64,000 bases of DNA from Streptomyces sp. NBC_01298. GTDB taxonomy: Bacteria; Actinomycetota; Actinomycetes; Streptomycetales; Streptomycetaceae. The stretch is from contig NZ_CP108414.1 in NCBI RefSeq assembly GCF_035978755.1, forward strand, positions 5,890,001 to 5,954,000. Reading direction: 5' to 3'. The translations under genes were made by a program, and so were the position numbers. Below the pieces are notes generated by a model that worked only from the letters and a program-made list of their open reading frames with translations, searched no databases and was not told the origin of the DNA. Below, one piece after another: positions 53,284 through 64,000 of this stretch (within the stretch, counting starts at the first letter, position 1; each line of letters starts with the position of its first letter).

Positions 53284-54783
<1,500 letters not shown>

Positions 54784-54819
54784 CCGCCGGGCCCCGGCCG
54801 GATCCCGGCCGGGCGCACG

Positions 54820-54870
54820 CCCGTAGGACCGCACGGCCCGTAGGACCGCACGCCCCGTAGGACCGCTCGC
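54820..54870. repeat. Three tandem 17-bp repeats
   Basis: Three units of CCCGTAGGACCGCACGG (with 1-2 changes) run directly into the terminator after mmsA. Non-coding. Confidence 0.8.
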
Positions 54871-54898
54871 CCCCCGCAACCCTCACCGCGGGGGGGCG
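54868..54898. terminator. Bidirectional terminator-like hairpin
   Basis: Arms CGCCCCCCGC and GCGGGGGGGCG around AACCCTCACC, between convergent mmsA and the alpha/beta-hydrolase gene. Confidence 0.75.
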
Positions 54899-54932
54899 AG
54901 CTCCGTTTCCGGCCGGGCTTCCCCGGCCGTGC

Positions 54933-56147
54933 TCAGAGCAGCGGCCAGACGTCCGCCGCCGCCGTCTGCGACCAGAGGGGGTCGCCGTGCCCGTACCCCG
55001 GGACGACGGCGAAGCGGACCCGCGGGTTGCCGCCCGCCCGGATCAGCCGGGGGCCGCGCGCGTGGTCGCCGCGGCCCAGCTCGGCGTTGACCCACACCAC
55101 CTCGGCGGTGATCCGCTCCCAGTCGATCGCGTACGTCTTCCCGTCGCCCGCCCAGACCGAGGCCAGGTCCCGGAGCAGGGCGTCCGGGATCAGCCCGCTG
55201 CCGAGGGCGGCGGTCGCCGCGTGCCAGGCGGCGAGCGTGGTGTGGGCGAGGCCGAAGCGGTCCGCCGCCGGGGTGGCCCCGAAGGAGTACGAGCCCGCGG
55301 CGTGGCCCTGGGTGTAGATCCAGTTCGCCGGGCCGGGCAGCAGGGCGGTGCGGACCAGCGCGAAGTGGGCGAGCCCGGCGTGGGTGAAGCGGAGCCCGGG
55401 GTCCGGGGGCCAGGGGACCTCCGAGGAGCCGCCCGGGTCGGTGACGGCCCGGGCGAGCAGGGCCGGGAGGCCCGGGTCCGTCGCGTACGAGCCCCGCGCG
55501 ATCCGGGACTCGTACGCGTCCCGGGTCTGGGCCGCCCGTACGGCCAGGTCGCCGGAGTAGGGGCCGGTCGTGTCCAGGGCCACCACCCGGGTCAGGCGGG
55601 GCGAGTCGTCGTGCGAGGCCGCGTCCAGAGCGAGCAGGGCCCCGGCGGAGTGGCCGACGTACTGGTACGGCAGCCCGAGCGCCCCGTCCAGCGCCTCCAC
55701 GACCGAGGCCAGGTCCCGGCGGTGCGCCGCGAGCCCCCAGTCGGGGCCGATGTCCCCCGCGGCCGCGGCGTCCTCGCGCGGGGTGACGCCGACGACGAGC
55801 AGGCCCTCGCGGCGCAGCCGGTGGGCGAGGTTCAGGTCGGACGGGGTGAAGAAGGAGGAGCCGAAGTTCAGCCCGCCGCCCGGCAGGAGGTACGCGACCC
55901 CGTGCGGGGTCCGCCGGGTGTCCGCGACCACGTCCACCGTGACCGGGGCCGGACCGCCGTCCTCGACCGGGAGCGTGAGCCGGATCCAGCCGTCGCCCGG
56001 GACGTACACCGCGGTGCCCGTGCCCAGCGTCCGCTCGACGAGGGTCAGCAGCCCGATCCCCGCGGCGGCGGGATCCGCCGGCGGGCCTGCGGGAACGCCT
56101 CCGGGCGCCGGCCGGCCGGACCCCGCTGCGCCGTGCTGTCGTGCCAT
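54933..56147 (-). CDS. Alpha/beta-hydrolase fold protein
   Basis: Encodes 404 aa; ATG at 56147. The nucleophile elbow is YVGHSAGALLALDAASHD, and PGGGLNFGSSFF resembles an oxyanion-hole region. A C-terminal VPGYGHGDPLWSQTAAADVW supplies the probable catalytic His. A Pro/Ala-rich N-terminus lacks a clear signal peptide. Substrate unknown. Confidence 0.78.
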   Translation of the reverse strand: MARQHGAAGSGRPAPGGVPAGPPADPAAAGIGLLTLVERTLGTGTAVYVPGDGWIRLTLPVEDGGPAPVTVDVVADTRRTPHGVAYLLPGGGLNFGSSFFTPSDLNLAHRLRREGLLVVGVTPREDAAAAGDIGPDWGLAAHRRDLASVVEALDGALGLPYQYVGHSAGALLALDAASHDDSPRLTRVVALDTTGPYSGDLAVRAAQTRDAYESRIARGSYATDPGLPALLARAVTDPGGSSEVPWPPDPGLRFTHAGLAHFALVRTALLPGPANWIYTQGHAAGSYSFGATPAADRFGLAHTTLAAWHAATAALGSGLIPDALLRDLASVWAGDGKTYAIDWERITAEVVWVNAELGRGDHARGPRLIRAGGNPRVRFAVVPGYGHGDPLWSQTAAADVWPLL

Positions 56148-56219
56148 GTGTGGTGCCCCCCGGCGCCTTCGCCTGCCCGGTGATGGCCGGATGCCGTCAC
56201 CTGGGGACACCTTGGCCGA

Positions 56220-57242
56220 TCATCGCGCTTCAGCCAAGTCCGGTGCCGGTTCCGGCCGTTCGAGGTCGGCTGCCCGGCGGCGCCGGCGCAGGACCCGGGC
56301 GGCGATGGCGGCGCCGACCAGCACCAGGAGGGTGCCGAGCGCGGGCCACGGCACGGCGAGGAACTCCGTGGCGGAGGTGGAGGCGAGGTCGGGGTAGGCG
56401 GAGGCCCCGGCGGTGATGTCGACGGTGACCCAGTCCGACTGGGGCGCGTCCGCCCACTCCTCGGTCAGCTCGATCCGCTGGCCCGGCAGCAGCACGAGCT
56501 TCAGATCCCGGGCAGGCCGGTCCAGCACCCGGCGGCCGAACAGCCCCTCGGCGGAGACCGTCACCTTCGGCTCGACGACCACGTTGCCGAGGTTGACCAG
56601 GGAGTACGTGATCTTGGCGCGGGCGTCCTTGATCCAGGGCAGCAGCGGCGCCGCCCGGCTCACCTTCACGTTCTCCACGCTCAGCCCCGGGGTCACCGGC
56701 CCCGGAACCCGGAAGTACAGCCGGGCGCCGACCTGGCGCTTCACCCCGACCTGGACCTTGCCCTCCTTCTGGATGCCCTCCACGGCGGTGTTGAGGGCGA
56801 CGATCCCGCCCACGTGGTCACCGGGCGTCGCGTCCGCCGGGACCTTCACGGAGAACGGGACGTCCTTGCGGCCCTTGGGCGGCACGGTGACGGTGTTCTT
56901 GGTCTCGGGCGGCAGCACGACCCAAGTCCCCACGTCCTTGGGCTTCGTCTCCACCGGCAGCAGCGCGAAGCCGCCGCCCACCGGGGTGTTGACGGCGTCG
57001 GTGGCGAAGATCTGGAACGTCAGCTCCTTGTCGGAGGAGTTCACGATCGTCGCGCTGTCGCTGATGGTGGTGCCGGCCTCGCCCTGGTGGAAGAAGTACG
57101 CCCGGTCGGTCATCGCCGCACCGGCCGGGGGCGTCGGGAAGACGCCCCAGGTGCCGTTGTCCGCGGCCGTCGCGGGGAGGGCGGGGAGCAGGAGGGCGGC
57201 GAGGCCGAGGAGCAGGCCGAGGAGGAGGGTGCGGGTGCGCAT
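56220..57242 (-). CDS. DUF916/WxL-interacting-like surface protein
   Basis: Encodes 340 aa: a signal peptide (MRTRTLLLGLLLGLAALLLP, then ATAA), two beta-sandwich regions, and a C-terminal membrane anchor (LGTLLVLVGAAIAARVL) with a basic cytoplasmic tail. TWGVFPTPPAGAAMTDRAYF, VPADATPGDHVGGIVALN and GARLYFRVPG match the DUF916 (WxL-protein peptidoglycan domain) family. In Firmicutes such proteins are encoded next to WxL surface proteins. Here the upstream gene (57359) encodes a WxL-like partner. Confidence 0.78.
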   Translation of the reverse strand: MRTRTLLLGLLLGLAALLLPALPATAADNGTWGVFPTPPAGAAMTDRAYFFHQGEAGTTISDSATIVNSSDKELTFQIFATDAVNTPVGGGFALLPVETKPKDVGTWVVLPPETKNTVTVPPKGRKDVPFSVKVPADATPGDHVGGIVALNTAVEGIQKEGKVQVGVKRQVGARLYFRVPGPVTPGLSVENVKVSRAAPLLPWIKDARAKITYSLVNLGNVVVEPKVTVSAEGLFGRRVLDRPARDLKLVLLPGQRIELTEEWADAPQSDWVTVDITAGASAYPDLASTSATEFLAVPWPALGTLLVLVGAAIAARVLRRRRRAADLERPEPAPDLAEAR

Positions 57243-57358
57243 GGGCAGTTCTCCAGTCGGGCCGGACGGGGAGGGGGTCGCTGGTCGGGGGTGGTGCGCG
57301 GAAGGGTGGTGCGGCGCCGGAGCGCCGCACCACCCGGGGTGGAGCGGGGTCGTACGGG

Positions 57359-58651
57359 TCAGGCGATCGAGAAGGTGACGACCGACTGGTAGGTGTCCGC
57401 GAACATGAACGGCGGGAGCTGGATCATTCCGGCTCCGCCGATCTCGAACTCGCCACCGGTCAGGTCGTCGCCGCCCGCGGCCGCCGAGGCGACCTTCATC
57501 GGGACGTCGGAGATCGCGCCGGGCGCACCCGCGGTGCAGGGGCTCGGGCTGGCCGGGTTGGTCACCTTGCAGGTCGGCTGGATGCCGATCTGCGCCGTGG
57601 CCATCGAGTGGCCGGTGACCGAGTTCAGGAAGGGCGTCCGGGTCGCCGAGACGTCCCAGCCGAGGGTCCCGCCGCGGAAGTCCTGGACGGCCATCGCGGT
57701 GAACTGACCGACGACCGACTGGGACTTGCCGTTGATGGTGACCGAACCGAAGCTGACGGCGGGGTTGCCCGCCTGCGGGCCGATGGCCAGCGGGCCGGGC
57801 AGGACCTCGACGTCGACCGGGTTCTGCACGCCCGGCTGCTCGACGATGAAGGAGTAGGTCTTGTACGGGAGGATCGACCCGTCGATCTTGATCGTGTCGG
57901 CGGGCTGGTTGACGACGATGTTGCAGGTCGCGACGCCGGCCGCGGTGGCCGTGCCGGTACCGGTGTCACCCGTGGCCGTACCGTTCTTGAGCGCGGAGCA
58001 GGTGACCGCGCCCGCCGGGAAGTTGGCGCCCGTGACGACGACTTCCTGGCCCGCCTTGCCGCTGTTGGGCGTCAGCTTGGTGGTGATCGGGTCCTTGGGC
58101 AGGGCCTCCACGGCGACCGAGCCGAGCGAGGCGCTCGGGCGCGGGTTCGGGGTGCAGGTGGTGGTGAAGACCGAGCCCATGAGGCTCGCGTCGGTCACCG
58201 CCAGGTCCAGGGCCACGTTCACCGTGGTGCCCTCGGAACCGTCCGGGATCTTGACGGTGCCGGAGAAGGCGGCCGGGTTGAGCGCCTGTCCGGCGACCAC
58301 GTCGACCGTCTCGGGCGGGCTGACGACCGTCTGGAGGGCCGACCCGACCTTGAGGGTGATCTTGGAGACGTTCGTGGTCGTCACCGAGAAGCTCGGGATG
58401 ACCGGACTCGGACCCGGGTCGATGGTGACCGGGACCACGTCGCCGGCCTTGGCGCCGTCCGGCAGCGTGATCGTGTAGTTCTGCGTGCCCGAACCACCCG
58501 GCTGGGGCGCGGGGGCGACGCAGTCCATCGGGACGGGCGTCGTCTTGGTCGCGGCCTGCGCGGTGCCCGACAGACCCACCACGGCGCCCGTCAGGGCCAG
58601 GGACAGAGCGCCAGCCCCGGCCAGAACTCTTCGTCGAAACGTTGTACTCAC
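57359..58651 (-). CDS. Secreted WxL-like/IPT-domain surface protein
   Basis: Encodes 430 aa; GTG at 58651 behind GGAGT. The signal peptide (RRRVLAGAGALSLALTGAVV, then AQAA) is followed by beta-rich domains and a TIG/IPT-like region (KLTPNSGKAGQEVVVTGANF). The C-terminal section has VQDFRGGTLGWDVSATRTPF, similar to the D-x-R-G-x-x-x-G-W signature of WxL domains. It lies 116 bp upstream of the DUF916-like gene. A non-covalently attached wall protein is inferred. Confidence 0.7.
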   Translation of the reverse strand: MSTTFRRRVLAGAGALSLALTGAVVGLSGTAQAATKTTPVPMDCVAPAPQPGGSGTQNYTITLPDGAKAGDVVPVTIDPGPSPVIPSFSVTTTNVSKITLKVGSALQTVVSPPETVDVVAGQALNPAAFSGTVKIPDGSEGTTVNVALDLAVTDASLMGSVFTTTCTPNPRPSASLGSVAVEALPKDPITTKLTPNSGKAGQEVVVTGANFPAGAVTCSALKNGTATGDTGTGTATAAGVATCNIVVNQPADTIKIDGSILPYKTYSFIVEQPGVQNPVDVEVLPGPLAIGPQAGNPAVSFGSVTINGKSQSVVGQFTAMAVQDFRGGTLGWDVSATRTPFLNSVTGHSMATAQIGIQPTCKVTNPASPSPCTAGAPGAISDVPMKVASAAAGGDDLTGGEFEIGGAGMIQLPPFMFADTYQSVVTFSIA

Positions 58652-58972
58652 TGGGTCGCGACTCCTTCGTCATACGAACCCTCCCCCCCACCCGCTGTGT
58701 GGGGGAGGTCGAGCCGGTGCGGTGGCCGACATTGACGCGTCGCGGGATGGAGAAGTCAATGACTTGCTTTCGCCCGAAGCACACAGAAATTGATGTGCCA
58801 TCAGGCCGGGTGGAGCGGAGGGGCGGATACCCGTTGGCCCGGGGCGGCGCGGGTGGGGCGGGTGGGGCTGCGGACCGGGTTCCGGACCGCGCGTTCGCAC
58901 GGGCCGCCGGGGCGGGCCGGCCGGGGTCCGCCGGGGGCGGGGAGGCGCCGCCGGCGGAGGGTCCCGTACGGG
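58652..58972. promoter_or_regulatory. 321-bp region with 5' hairpin
   Basis: A hairpin at 58680-58707 (arms CCTCCCCCCAC/GTGGGGGAGG) lies about 30 nt upstream of the minus-strand GTG at 58651, in the likely 5' leader. The 58730-58800 stretch is relatively AT-rich and probably holds the promoter. The remainder follows the subtilase stop. No ORF supported. Confidence 0.45.
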
Positions 58973-60223
<1,251 letters not shown>

Positions 60224-60480
60224 GCGGCCGATGCTCGGCGAGGCACAGCCCGACCGCGCGGAGGGTGCGCCGACTGGCCCCACGACACGCCGCCCCGGGG
60301 GGCCCTCGGGCCCGGCCGCCCCTCCCGGATCCTGCCGGGCCGGCGACGCCCGGCACCGCGCCCGGCCGTACGGCCGAGGCGACCACGCATGTCCGGCCCC
60401 CGAGCGCCCCGACAGCACGCGCGGGCACGGCACCGGACGCAGCGGGCCTGACCGGCAGGATCGGAAGGAGACGACAGGCC

Positions 60481-60894
60481 CTAGCGGGCGACGGGCCAGC
60501 CGAGCATCCTGAAGACACCCTCGTCGCGGGCGCCGGCCGCCCCGTACGTGGCCAGCGCGGCCTCGTTGTCGGTGTCGACGCCCACCCACATGCCGTAGCA
60601 GCCGCGCGATTCCGCCTCGGCGGCGAGCGCCTCGGTCAGGGCCCGGCCGAAGCCGCGCCGGCGGTGGGCCTCGTCCACGGAGAGCTCGTAGAGGCACATC
60701 TCGGTGCCCTTGTCGGGGTGGATCATCTCGATGCCGGACACCATGCCGACGGGCACGCCGTCCACGTAGGCGATCAGCATCAGGTGCCCCGGTGCGGAGA
60801 GGAACCGCTCCGACCAGTCCGCGCGGGCGGGCCCGTCGAACAGGGACTCCGCGGCCTGGAGTTCGGCGACGGTACGTGCGGGGCGGATGTCCAT
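60481..60894 (-). CDS. GNAT acetyltransferase, AAC(3)-I-like
   Basis: Encodes 137 aa, a complete short GNAT: MLIAYVDGVPVGMVSGIEMI, HPDKGTEMCLYELSVDEAHR and RRRGFGRALTEALAAEAESR. It resembles AAC(3)-I-like chromosomal proteins of actinomycetes. Actual aminoglycoside modification is not established by the sequence. Confidence 0.85.
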   Translation of the reverse strand: MDIRPARTVAELQAAESLFDGPARADWSERFLSAPGHLMLIAYVDGVPVGMVSGIEMIHPDKGTEMCLYELSVDEAHRRRGFGRALTEALAAEAESRGCYGMWVGVDTDNEAALATYGAAGARDEGVFRMLGWPVAR

Positions 60895-61247
60895 GGCGGT
60901 GACGATAGCGCCGCCGCGGACCTGCCGGAAGCGCCCCCGCGAGCGGCGCCGACCCCGCCGCGGGCGGTGGTGCCGCGCGCGGGGTCCCGAAACGCGGGGC
61001 GCGGCTCGGTCCGGGAGCGGTGCTGTGGGCGGTGCCGGTCTCGGCGTGGGTGGTGGTGCCGCGCGGGTGGCGGCACGAGGGGTGCCGCTCGGTCCGGGGA
61101 GCGGTGTCGGGAGGGGTGCTGGCCTCGGTGTGGGGAGGGTGGTCGGTAGCGATGTTGGGCGGGGGTGTGGGAGCAGTGGCGGCGGGTGCCGATGGGGCGA
61201 CGGAGGTGGTGCGGAGTGGGGACGGACGGGTTGGTGATAATGGCCGG
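60895..61247. other. 353-bp gap with imperfect direct repeats
   Basis: G-rich DNA in which GGTGCCGC, CTCGGTCCGGGGAGCGGTG and GGTGTGGG-type words recur about every 75-80 bp (near 60970, 61045 and 61090). No ORF with a ribosome-binding site. It probably includes the promoters of the divergent GNAT and deaminase genes. Confidence 0.4.
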
Positions 61248-61904
61248 ATGATCAACGGGGAGCACGCCTTCGACACGGAGTGGCGCGCCGCGCCGGAGCC
61301 GCTGCGCAGAGCGCTCGCCCTTGCCTACCAGGCGCTCGCGGCCGGAGGCCTGGCGGTCGGCGCCGTCCTCGCGGACGCCGCCGGGAAGCCGGTCGCGGAG
61401 GGGCGCAACGAGGCCTACGAGGACGGCCCGGGCACCGGCCCGCTGCGCGGGACACCGCTCGCGCACGCCGAGATGAACGCACTGGGAGCCGCCCGCACGG
61501 GTTGGGACCTGGGCACGGCGACGCTGTGGAGTACCCAGGAACCGTGCTCGATGTGCGCGGCGGCGGCCGAGTTCACCGGCGTGGGACGGGTGCGGTACGT
61601 GGCCCCGGACCCGTGGGCGCTGTCGAGCGACAACGGCTCCGGCTCCGACGCCGACCCGGGCCGGCAGCACTGGCTGCTGGTGGCCAATGCCATGTTCCTG
61701 CGGAGCGTGGCCGTCGCCTCGGACGGCCCTGAGGAGCCGCGGATCCTGACACACCACCGGGCCGTCGAACCCGAGACCACGGCCTTCCACGACAGCCTGC
61801 CGACGGGCCTGCCGACGGCCGCCTCACCGGAGGACTGGCTGCGCCCCCACTGGGCCCCTCTCGCGGAACTTTCGGCGGCCCGCGAGCTGCGCACGCGCCG
61901 CTGA
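61248..61904 (+). CDS. Cytidine/guanine deaminase-like protein
   Basis: Encodes 218 aa; ATG at 61248. The zinc-deaminase motif is LAHAEMNALG, with the ligand and catalytic Glu, followed by STQEPCSMCAAAAEF. The fold matches nucleoside/tRNA-type deaminases, but an extra C-terminal ~90 residues and the lack of other specificity motifs leave the substrate open. There is no signal peptide. Confidence 0.82.
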   Translation: MINGEHAFDTEWRAAPEPLRRALALAYQALAAGGLAVGAVLADAAGKPVAEGRNEAYEDGPGTGPLRGTPLAHAEMNALGAARTGWDLGTATLWSTQEPCSMCAAAAEFTGVGRVRYVAPDPWALSSDNGSGSDADPGRQHWLLVANAMFLRSVAVASDGPEEPRILTHHRAVEPETTAFHDSLPTGLPTAASPEDWLRPHWAPLAELSAARELRTRR

Positions 61905-61951
61905 AGCCGCCGGGCGGTCGGACCAGGGTGCCCCGCGCAGGGCGTCGTGGC

Positions 61952-62521
61952 TCAGGGGGTCGTGGCCGACACCTGCCGGACGGGGGTGCCGTCCTGCGTC
62001 CCCGCCCCGGGTGAGGGGGTGCCGTCGGTCCAGGCGTAGACCTCCTTGCCGCGCACGGTGACCTGGTACTGGTAGGCGCCGCGGCACTCGGGCCGCTCCT
62101 CGGCCCGGGTGCCCGCCGGCCACCACTTGGCCTCCAGAGCCGTCCCCGCGTGCTTGCTCGGCGTGCCCGCCGAGCACTGCGGGCCGTCCAGCGGGGTCGC
62201 GCCCAGCGTGAAGCGGAGCAGCCGCGCCTGTCCGTCGGTGCGCGCCATTATTCGCACGTCGGTCGCGTCCTTCGGCACCCAGCGCGGCAGCACCCACCTG
62301 GCCTCCCCGCGGGCCGTCTCCCCGCGCGCTGCCTGCCCGCGCGTGCCTTCCCCCTGCGTCGGAGCGTCGGCGGCCGTCGCGAAGCGCATGCCCCTCTCCT
62401 TGAACACCCGGTCGTTGATCGTGTCGGTCAGGGGGTTGCGCGGAAGGTTGGGCAGGGCGATGGCAGCGGTGGCGAGGACTCCGACGGTGGCGGCGACGAT
62501 GACGAGAGGGCGGCGGTTCAT
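61952..62521 (-). CDS. Secreted or anchored unknown protein
   Basis: Encodes 189 aa; ATG at 62521. One N-terminal hydrophobic segment (LVIVAATVGVLATAAIALPN) serves as signal or anchor. A short repeat (RGQAARGETARGEARW) precedes a domain with RWVPKDATDVRIMARTDGQA, two Cys (QCSAG, PECRG) and YQYQVTVRGKEVYAWTDGTP. I do not recognise a characterised family. Confidence 0.75.
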   Translation of the reverse strand: MNRRPLVIVAATVGVLATAAIALPNLPRNPLTDTINDRVFKERGMRFATAADAPTQGEGTRGQAARGETARGEARWVLPRWVPKDATDVRIMARTDGQARLLRFTLGATPLDGPQCSAGTPSKHAGTALEAKWWPAGTRAEERPECRGAYQYQVTVRGKEVYAWTDGTPSPGAGTQDGTPVRQVSATTP

Positions 62522-62721
62522 GTCCCTGAGTATTCGCGGTGGCCGCCGTAGTCCGCGTCCCTCCCGAGGCTGAACCGAATCTCTGCCGGAAGAGTGACAT
62601 CGGCTCATACCTGAGTACCGGTCCTGATCACGCGCGGAGATCCGGATCCCTCGCGGGGCGGGAGCCGGGCGGCCGCGCGTGCGCCCCGACACCCGTGACG
62701 GCGGCCCTCGTTAGAGCATGC

Positions 62722-63270
62722 GTGCCCCGCCGCCCCGCCCCAGCCCCAGCCCCCACCCTTGCGCCAGCCGTCCCGGCTCCGCCCCCGCCCCCGGCACCCG
62801 CCCGGACCGGAGTCCGGGCGTCCGCTCTCGCCGTGGGCGCCGTGGCCGCCGTACTGGCCTTCGCGTCACCGGCGTCCGCCGCCCGGCAGCAGACCCCGCT
62901 GGTTCCGCAGGACAAGCCGCTGGTACTGAGCGGCTGGACGCAGCCCGGCGCGGCCAGCCAGGCCGCCTGGGCCGCCGCGCGCGAGAACCGGGCCGAGTGG
63001 GAGCCGTACGGCTTCGACTGGTCCACGGACTACTGCACCACGTCCCCGGACAACCCCTTCGGCTTCCCCTTCCGGACGGCCTGCGCCCGGCACGACTTCG
63101 GGTACCGCAACTACAAGGCGGCGGGCGGGTTCCCGGCGGCCAAGCCCCGGCTGGACGAGATGTTCCACTCCGACCTCAAGCGCGTCTGCGCGCGCTACTC
63201 CGGCGCCCGCAAGGCCTCCTGCGACGGCACCGCGTGGACCTACTACCAGGCCGTCAAGGCCTTCGAGTAG
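62722..63270 (+). CDS. Secreted prokaryotic phospholipase A2
   Basis: Encodes about 182 aa from the GTG at 62722; the start is uncertain because no good ribosome-binding site is seen (GTG 62695 is an alternative). After a Pro/Ala-rich N-region and a hydrophobic segment ending ASPASAARQQ, the mature domain has TDYCTTSPDNPFGFPFRTAC and ARHDFGYRNYKA with the His-Asp dyad. Four Cys form the two expected disulfides. It matches the Streptomyces secreted PLA2 family that releases sn-2 fatty acids in a Ca-dependent way. Confidence 0.87.
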   Translation: MPRRPAPAPAPTLAPAVPAPPPPPAPARTGVRASALAVGAVAAVLAFASPASAARQQTPLVPQDKPLVLSGWTQPGAASQAAWAAARENRAEWEPYGFDWSTDYCTTSPDNPFGFPFRTACARHDFGYRNYKAAGGFPAAKPRLDEMFHSDLKRVCARYSGARKASCDGTAWTYYQAVKAFE

Positions 63271-63304
63271 CCCGGAGCAGCCCCGCCCCGCCCCGCCCCG
63301 CGGG

Positions 63305-64000
63305 CTACCCGCCCCGCGGGGAGCGCAGTTCCAGCAGGGTGATGTCCGCCGGGGCGCCGACCCGGACCGGCGGGCCGAAGAAGCCCGCCCCGTTGGTCAC
63401 GTACACCTTGGTGCCGTCCACCCTGCCGAGCCCGGAGCCGACCGGATTGACCAGCTCGGTGATCGCGGTCAGCGGGAGCATCTGCCCGCCGTGCGTGTGT
63501 CCGGACAGCTGGAGGTCCACCCCGTGCCGCGCGGCCTCGTCGGCGAACACCGCCTGGTGGGCGAGGAGTACGACGGGACGCGACAGGTCCCGCCCGCCCA
63601 GGGCCTTCCCGAGGTCGGGCCCCCGGCCGTACTCCTTCCCGGCGAGGTCCTCGACCCCGGCCAGGTCCAGGTGGGCCCCGTTGCGCAGGATCTCCACGCG
63701 CTCGTTCACCGGCGGTCGGACGCCGACGTCGCACATGTCGTCCAGCCAGTCCCCGACCCCGGCGTAGAGATACTCGTGGTTGCCGGTGACGAAGAAGCTG
63801 CCGTAGCGCGATTCGAGCCCCTCCAGCGGCCGGCCGCGGGCCCCAGCTCGGCCGCCGTTCCGTCCGCGAGGTCGCGGACGATCGTCACCAGGTCGGCCCG
63901 CGGCCCGTTGCCCATGCGGACGATCCGCTCGGTGTGGGCGCGCCCGAGGAGCGGCCCCAGGTGGATGTCGCTGACGGCGACATGGAGACGGTGCTAGCCG
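63305..64000 (-). pseudogene. Metallophosphoesterase with frame lesions (partial)
   Basis: The gene runs off the right edge. The 5' frame reads LHVAVSDIHLGPLLGRAHTE and DLVTIVRDLADGTAAELGP, the metal-binding start of a calcineurin-like phosphoesterase. The continuation LEGLESRYGSFFVTGNHEYL and LSGHTHGGQ lies in a different frame; the shift falls in the G/C run near 63835-63850. A TAG at 63994-63996 is in frame just before the conserved start. Either the gene is decaying or the sequence has errors here. An intact homolog would be a membrane-associated YkuE/YaeI-like enzyme. Confidence 0.65.

Overview
The window is very GC-rich, densely packed DNA with GTG/TTG starts, many Ala/Gly-rich secreted proteins and rare TTA codons. 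This points to the chromosome of a Streptomyces or close relative. No rRNA, tRNA, CRISPR array, integrase or insertion sequence was seen.

Layout. (1) 1-2647 is the 3' part of a fused ABC exporter. (2) 2721-6623 is a cluster of small secreted proteins. Four near-identical ~143-aa paralogs on the minus strand surround a divergent plus-strand relative (4183-4944) that carries five 20-residue Cys-containing repeats. The copies share upstream blocks and near-identical terminator hairpins, so they arose by local duplication. (3) 6753-15055 is mixed: an EF-hand protein, an aldehyde dehydrogenase family protein, a small secreted protein, an S37-type tripeptidyl aminopeptidase, a Tat-exported GH3 glycosidase, and a divergent LysR/EamA pair.

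(4) 15083-34311 looks like an undescribed biosynthetic cluster. It starts with a TrmB/LuxR-like regulator containing a TTA codon. The plus-strand genes then encode a 47-aa peptide, a haem-oxygenase-like diiron protein, a GNAT, a cysteine hydrolase, HypE and HypF homologs without any hydrogenase, a class III aminotransferase, a degenerate cyclase-like protein, an MHS-type MFS transporter, an M20 amidohydrolase, an ATP-grasp ligase (with a TTA codon), an 873-aa double ATP-grasp protein, an MFS exporter, a fold-type I aminotransferase and a SnoaL-like protein. The inferred theme is amino-acid assembly by ATP-grasp ligases, with HypF/HypE supplying a carbamoyl- or nitrile-derived group. The product cannot be read from the sequence.

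(5) 34442-46816 is mostly housekeeping and stress genes: a DUF937-like protein, RecD2 helicase, citrate synthase, copper ATPase and CopZ with a CsoR-type operator, a cation/proton antiporter, a TetR/MMPL pair with a strong dyad between them, and a small HTH protein. (6) 47425-54783 is the myo-inositol catabolic locus (iolG and an iolE-like gene leftward; iolC, iolB, iolD and mmsA rightward). Its iolB carries an in-frame insertion resembling a dispersed Streptomyces intergenic repeat. (7) 54933-64000 holds an alpha/beta hydrolase, a DUF916-like/WxL-like surface protein pair, a subtilase, a GNAT, a deaminase, a secreted phospholipase A2 and a metallophosphoesterase reading frame with two apparent lesions at the window edge.
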